From positions 86,255,063 to 86,319,062 of the forward strand of contig NC_081841.1 in assembly GCF_963259705.1 (NCBI RefSeq): DNA of 64,000 bases. The letters run 5' to 3'. Shown here in pieces: positions 59,188 through 64,000 of this stretch; within the stretch, counting starts at the first letter, position 1, and each line of letters begins with the position of its first letter. The notes under the pieces are model-generated. The model was not told the DNA's origin. It ran no database searches and saw nothing but the letters and a program-made list of their open reading frames with translations. The DNA comes from Myotis daubentonii. Its lineage: Eukaryota > Chordata > Mammalia > Chiroptera > Vespertilionidae. A program made the position numbers and the translations under genes.

Positions 59188-60447
59188 AGTGTGCTATAGG
59201 TTTTAAAGGTCCTATGTTCTAAGCCCGTGAACAGCCCTTTGGAGAGAAGCTCCGTGCTAATGTGAAAAGTTTCTTTTTCTGGCTGCAGTTTAATTGTCTG
59301 TTCACTTTAAGACTTGCTTCTTACAAATAGAATGTTTGAAAGTTATTTTTTCCTCTCTGTCAGGCCTAAAGCATAAGTTGCCAAATTTAAGGGTAAATAT
59401 GAACCACCTGGAGTGTTTGCTAAAGTGTTGATTTCTGGGATCCTCAGCTAATACACTGATTTAGTAGACTTAGGGCTGGGACCCAGGAACCTGCTTTGTA
59501 AATGAACATTCAGTTGACTCTGTTGCAGGAAGTCATTTTGAGAAACACTGGCTTGAATTTCCTAATTCTAGGAAAAAAAATAAATATGAGGACATTCAGA
59601 ACTTTCTTTGCAAACTATTCTCAAGTTCTGATGAGGGTTTTTTAATTCCAAAATGTCTTTAACAGAACAGCAAATCATTTTTAAAGTGAAAAAATAAAGA
59701 TTTAAAAGAAAGTATGATTGCCTTTTCTTCCAATGGAAACTATGAATACTATGCAAAAACATGTAATTGAAAAGCAAATTAATCCACTGGTTTGATTACA
59801 AAGCAGTACAGAGATTTCATAAAACCCGGTTATAGATCATGAAATCCAGTTCTTAAAAAGTGTCTTGGTGAAGATAAACATATAGATTATAGTGCAGATT
59901 AGTTCAATAAGTAAGATTCTGTTGAATGTTCCAACTTGTTGGCTGTCAGGCTGGCATACACTACATGCAGAGATGGCAAATTGCCTACCATTCTAGTATA
60001 AATGTTGACTTGCTCACCAAGAAACCTAACGCAGGCCTAGATCCTTTTCTATTTCAGTTCAGTTGAGGGTTGATGATGGGGAAGATGATAGTGGGCCCTT
60101 TCTGACAACACCTGGAGACCAGGCACACCTGGAGATCCTTTAGTGAAACCCAGGAATGGAAATGAGACTAGAAAACATCTCAGGTATTCTGGTGGACCAC
60201 ACAGAGATGCTGCTCAAACCTGATTGACCAGCTGCTGCTAATGTTGCCAGCTTGAGGAATTGGCAGCCTGTCCACAACACCTGGAGAAATGGTGTATGGA
60301 TGCCTATTCTAGTTCCATGTTACACAAATAGACTCCTAGAGAAGCTAATTTGGATTTATACATGCTCAGCTGGTTCCTGCTGTTGAAATTCTCAGGAATT
60401 TTCAACAATGTGGAGTCTAACAGTGCTAAAAAAATTAACTCTATTTT
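59188..60447. other. Unique DNA, nothing recognised
   Basis: About 1.3 kb without identifiable repeats or genes. Confidence 0.45.
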
Positions 60448-60658
60448 TTAACATATTTTTATTGATTTTAGAGAGGAAAGGAGAGAGAAAGAGAGATAGA
60501 AACATCAATGGTGAGAGAGAATCATTGATCAGTTGCCTCCTGCACACCCCACATTGAGGATTGAGCCCACAACCCGTACATGTGCCCTGACCAGTAGTCG
60601 AACCGTGACCTCCTGGTTCATAGGTCTACACTCAACTGCTGAGCCACTCCAGCTGGAC
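60448..60658 (-). mobile_element. VES SINE, minus strand
   Basis: ATATTTTTATTGATTTTAGAG at the left and, on the minus strand, TCCAGCTGGAGTGGCTCAGC at the right. Confidence 0.88.
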
Positions 60659-60704
60659 TAACTCTTTATTTTTTAATCAATTACCCCTGCAGTGTAAATA
60701 TTAG

Positions 60705-60985
60705 AGGCAGCATAGCAAGGTGATTGGGAAAGTAGGCTGTGGATCTAGAATGTCTAGATTAATAGACTGGCTCCACCATTTTATACCTGTTAGCTATTGA
60801 CCATATTAATGCAACATTCTGTGCATCAACTTTATTAAGGTATTAAATGCAAATAGGAGATGTTATATCTATGACATGAAGTATTATAGAATTCTTAGGA
60901 GGATTCAATTAATTAACATGCATGAAGCACTTATCATAGTGCCTGACACAAAATAGATGCTCAATAAGTGTTAGTTTTATTATTG
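60705..60985 (+). mobile_element. MIR SINE, plus strand
   Basis: GAGGCAGCATAGCAAGGTGA at the head, AGGATTCAATTAATTAACAT, AGTGCCTGACACAAAATAGA and TGCTCAATAAGTGTTAGTTT at the 3' end, in MIR order. Confidence 0.75.
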
Positions 60986-61089
60986 TTGTTGTTGAAATTC
61001 ATAGAAGAAAACAGGTGGGAAAATATCATTCTTAATTTTAAAGTTTTGAAAGTTAATGTGAAACTATTTTGAATTAGTCTTAACATATA

Positions 61090-61675
61090 ATAAAAAGTAC
61101 AAATTTTAAGTATACACTTTTAGTAAGTATTGACAAATGTATATGCCTGTGTGATTGGTATTCCAATTACTATATGGATCATTTTCATCATCCCAGCAAG
61201 TCCCCTAATGTACAATCTTTCACCTCCCACCAAGACCCCAGGAAACACTCTGATTTCTAAAACCATAGCTTTCTTTCGTATGAATAAAGCGATGGTTTTA
61301 GAAATCAGAATTTCATACACTCGTAAATGGAATCATACAAATGGAATTTCATATAAATGGAATCATACAAAAGGTACTCTTTTTGCATCTTTTTTTTCAC
61401 TTCACATGATGGTTTTGAAATTCATCTTTGCTGTGTGTATCAGTAGTTTGTTCCTTTCTATTGATAAGTATTTAGTTTTCTTAATATGCTATAATTAATT
61501 TGTCTAACCATTTGTTGATGAACACATAAATTGTTTCATATAAATCATTCAGTTTTTTGCTACTAGAAATAAAATTGCTCAAACATTCTGTATATGTCTT
61601 TTTGAGAATCTATGTTTTCATTTATTTTAAATAATTGCCTAGAAATGGGATTGCTGAAACATAGGGTGCATATAT
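61090..61675 (-). mobile_element. Old L1 3' region, minus strand
   Basis: ATAAATGGAATCATACAAAA, TGATGGTTTTGAAATTCATC, AGTAGTTTGTTCCTTTCTAT and AGAAATGGGATTGCTGAAAC match the antisense L1MA/L1MB-type 3' end. It contains the hairpin at 61249-61309. Confidence 0.75.
61249..61309. repeat. 27-bp inverted repeat, 7-nt loop
   Basis: TCTGATTTCTAAAACCATAG.. (61249-61275) and its near-perfect complement (61283-61309; two mismatches) flank TCGTATG. This is a strong foldback. Confidence 0.9.
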
Positions 61676-61812
61676 ATTTTAAAAAATTTATCTTTGTTAT
61701 TGAAAGTATTACAGATGTCCCCTTCTATTTCCCATTGACCTTTTCTAGCCTACACCTGTCCCCCACCCCAAGCCTTCACCACACTATTGTCTTTGTCCAT
61801 GGGTTATGCATA
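61676..61812 (-). mobile_element. Young-type L1 3'UTR end, split
   Basis: A T-rich start, then ATTACAGATGTCCCCTTCTA, CCCCACCCCAAGCCTTCACC and CCATGGGTTATGCATA match the antisense bat L1 3'UTR. It continues after the Helitron array at 63299-63350 (AGTTCTTTGGTTAATCTCAT). Confidence 0.7.
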
Positions 61813-62159
61813 TCCTATATAATAAAAGCCTAATATGCAAATTGTACCCTCAGGCGGTCTTCTGACTGGGAGTTTGACCACTCACTATGATATGTGCTGA
61901 CCACCAGGAGGCAGCATGGAACATGACAGGCATTAACGACACAGTGCTGGCAGCAGGTGGCAGTGGAGGCACTACTGGCCTCGATGGGCCCTGATTAGAG
62001 CAGGACCATTTTGGGATGGTGGAGCAGTTGAGCAGGCAGCACCAGGTCAAGCGGGATGCCAGGAAGGCTACGGGACTAGGGGCACAAGCTGGGGCCCAAT
62101 CTCCACAGGCCACCCCGAGAGACTCCACCTATGCATGAATTTGTGCACCAGGCCTCTAG
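61813..62159 (+). mobile_element. Helitron, plus strand, first of array
   Basis: TCCTATATAATAAAAGCCTA at the start, CTGACCACCAGGAGGCAG (61897-61914, a CTCF-like motif with one change), and GAATTTGTGCACCAGG then CCTCTAG at the end. Inserted at A|T of the L1 3'UTR. Confidence 0.88.
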
Positions 62160-63298
62160 TCTACACTAATAAAAGACAAACATGCAAATTGACCGTACCT
62201 TTGCTACACATTAAGCCATGCCCACCAGCCAATCAGAGCGACCATATTCAAATTAACCCAACCAAGATGGTGGCCGGCAGCCATGGAGCTGGAGCAAGCA
62301 GTAGGCTTGATTGCCCCAATGATGGAGGAAGCCAAGCTTCCCAGCTTCCCCAGCTGGCTCTGAGCTCGACTCAAAGCAACAAAGTTTCAATTATAGGAGG
62401 TAAATAAACCCCAGATACCAGCTTTAAGCTGGCCGTGGCCACGGAGCTGGAGTGAGCAGGAGTGAGTTGCCCCTGGCGATGGAGGAAGCCAAGGTTCCCT
62501 CCCACCCGCCCTGGCCGGCTCTGAGCTCTTCTCAAGGCTACAAAGTTTCAATTATAGAAGGTAAATAAATCCCAGAATAAAAAAAAAGAAAAAAAGGAGA
62601 GCCTGGGAGCTTCCATTACCGGGGGGGCTTGGCTAGCCTGCAAACAGCCATCATCCCCTCACCCAGGCTGGCCAGGCACCCCAGTGGGGACCCCCACCTT
62701 GAAGGGGGTGTGACCAGCCAGCAAGCAGCCATCAGCCCCTCACCCAGGCTGGCCAGGCACCCCAGCGGGATCCCCACCCTGATCCGGGACACCCTTGAGG
62801 GAAAACCAGCCGGCCCCCACCCATGCACCAGGCCTCTATCCTATATAATAAAAGGGTAATATGCAAACTGACCCTAACAGCAGAACGACTGAGAATGACT
62901 GGTCACTATGACACACACTGACCACCAACGGGCAGACGCTCAATGCAGGAGCTGTCCCCTGGTGGTCAGTGCACTCCCACAGGGGGTGTTTTGCTCAGTC
63001 ACAATCCAGGCTGACAGATGCTGGTACAGTGGTGGTGGTGGTAGCCTCTCCCGCCTCCTCAGGAGCGCTAAGGATGTCCAACTGCAGCTTAGGCCTGCTC
63101 CCTGCTGGCAAGTGGACATCCCCTGAGGGCTGCTGGGTTGCCAGAGGGATGTCTGACTGCCAGCTTGGGCCCAATCTCCCAGGGAGCGGGCCTAAGCCAG
63201 CAGGTGGACATCCTCCGAGGGGTCCCAGACTGCAAGAGGACATAGGCCAGGCTGAGGAACTCACCGAGTGCACAAATTTTTGTGCACCGGGCCTCTAG
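62160..63298 (+). mobile_element. Composite Helitron, CTCF-type 3' half
   Basis: 5' half 62160-62838 starts TCTACACTAATAAAAGACAA right after the previous CTAG, has CCAAGATGGTGGCC, and ends CATGCACCAGGCCTCTA without a palindrome. The 3' half starts TCCTATATAATAAAAGGG (62839), holds a CTCF-like pair at 62918-62969 and ends with the palindrome and CTAG at 63298. Same plan as 25190-26144. Confidence 0.9.
62918..62969. promoter_or_regulatory. CTCF-like motif pair, left arm decayed
   Basis: CTGACCACCAACGGGCA (two changes) and TGTCCCCTGGTGGTCAG face each other. Only the right arm keeps a full core. Confidence 0.35.
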
Positions 63299-63491
63299 TA
63301 TACATATAAGTTCTTTGGTTAATCTCATCCCACCCACCCCTGCCTTCCCTCTGTCTTGTACTTGTAGAGACTTGTTTTGTGTTCTAACACATGGTCTTTC
63401 TTTGAGAATAACCATGTGTACTTGAGAAGAATGTATATTCTGCAGCTTTGAGGTAAAATGTTTTATAAATGTCAATTAAATCCATCTGATT
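63299..63491 (-). mobile_element. L1 fragments, minus strand
   Basis: 63299-63350 resumes the L1 3'UTR. 63380-63491 is an older antisense ORF2 piece (TGTACTTGAGAAGAATGTAT, AAATGTCAATTAAATCC), which continues at 63717 beyond the retrocopy. Confidence 0.7.
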
Positions 63492-63716
63492 GGTACTATT
63501 CACTTTTGAGACTTTGCTTGATTTATGCTAATTTTAAAATAAACTATCTTACTGTTAGACATGGGCATCTATCTCCAGATTTAGCAATCATGGCTATGAG
63601 CTCTATAGCCATAATGAGCTATTCATTTATCAAAGTTACTTCTTACTAATAGAGAATGTTCATGTCTAAATGGTCAAATATTAAATAAATATGGCTATAT
63701 ATTGCAAAAAAAAAAA
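63492..63716 (+). mobile_element. Unidentified retrocopy: poly(A), TSD
   Basis: A 225-bp insertion with AATAAA (63684-63689) about 15 bases before an A run (63705-63716), bracketed by the 15-bp duplication TAAATCCATCTGATT (63477-63491 and 63717-63731). It looks like the 3' end of a polyadenylated transcript copied by L1 machinery. The source is unknown. It shows no SINE promoter boxes. Confidence 0.8.
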
Positions 63717-64000
63717 TAAATCCATCTGATTTAGTATGTCATTTAGAGTCTGTTTCCTTGTTGATTTTTTGGCTGGAAGATCTATCCAGTGAAGTCAGTG
63801 GGGTGTCAAAGTCCCCTACTATGACTGTTTTGCTGTCAATCTCTCCCTTAAAGTGCTCCAGAAGTTTATTTATATATTTAGGTGTTCCTATATTGGGTGC
63901 ATATATATTTACCAGGATTATATCCTCTTGTAGGATCAATCCCTTTAGTATTATGTAGTTACTTTTTTTGGTCTCTTGTGATGGCCTTCATTTTGAAGTC
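63717..64000 (-). mobile_element. Old L1 ORF2 endonuclease part
   Basis: The minus strand encodes recognisable endonuclease-domain sequence (LVNIYAPNIGTPKYINKL, EIDSKTVIVGDF), running off the window edge. It joins 63380-63491 once the retrocopy is removed. Confidence 0.85.

Noticed and set aside
1..64000. CRISPR array, bacterial operons, ribosome binding sites
   Set aside because: The short-period arrays lie inside Helitrons in a mammalian genome. Repeats are imperfect with no unique spacers, and there are no prokaryotic genes.

Overview
This window looks like nuclear DNA from a vesper bat (Vespertilionidae). Three lineage-restricted repeat groups occur together: rolling-circle Helitrons of the HeliBat type (5' end TCCTATMTAATAAAAG with an ATGCAAAT octamer; 3' end a GTGCAC..GTGCAC palindrome followed by GGGCCTCTAG), tRNA-derived VES SINEs, and bat-type L1s. 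The window is gene-poor. I see no convincing host protein gene, only a degraded cyclophilin A (PPIA) retropseudogene, one unassigned 111-codon ORF and one possible 57-bp exon. The longest intact reading frame is L1 ORF1 at 39725-40675.

Layout. 0-10 kb: VES SINEs, a composite Helitron, a 5'-truncated L1, an MLT2-like LTR split by two Helitrons, then two older Helitrons, one of which carries non-Helitron DNA. 10-24 kb: mostly unique AT-rich DNA with a hAT element, the PPIA pseudogene, old L1M and MIR pieces and one Helitron with a CTCF-like hairpin. 24-31 kb: a dense Helitron zone with several units end to end and two large GC-rich tandem arrays. 31.3-33.7 kb: an apparently complete half-L1 (HAL1) with target-site duplications. 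38.5-44.9 kb: a full-length L1 (5'UTR, intact ORF1, ORF2 with at least seven lesions, G-rich 3'UTR, A-rich tail) inside an older L1 3'UTR. 45-49 kb: L2-like DNA and two Tigger DNA transposons, one split precisely by a Helitron. 49-64 kb: further composite Helitrons, SINEs, unique DNA, an L1 3'UTR split by a three-unit Helitron array, and an unidentified polyadenylated retrocopy with a 15-bp duplication near the right edge.

Helitrons cover roughly 15 kb, about a quarter of the window, by summing the annotated intervals. They are rarely solitary. Most abut another Helitron, and six loci share one internal junction that joins a common 5' module to three kinds of 3' module. Some modules carry consensus-like CTCF motifs in convergent pairs, others carry octamer, CCAAT and YY1-like motifs, so the family may be spreading regulatory sequence. 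Repeat family names come from remembered consensus features and were not checked against a database. Boundaries are good to a few bases where termini or duplications are cited, and approximate elsewhere.
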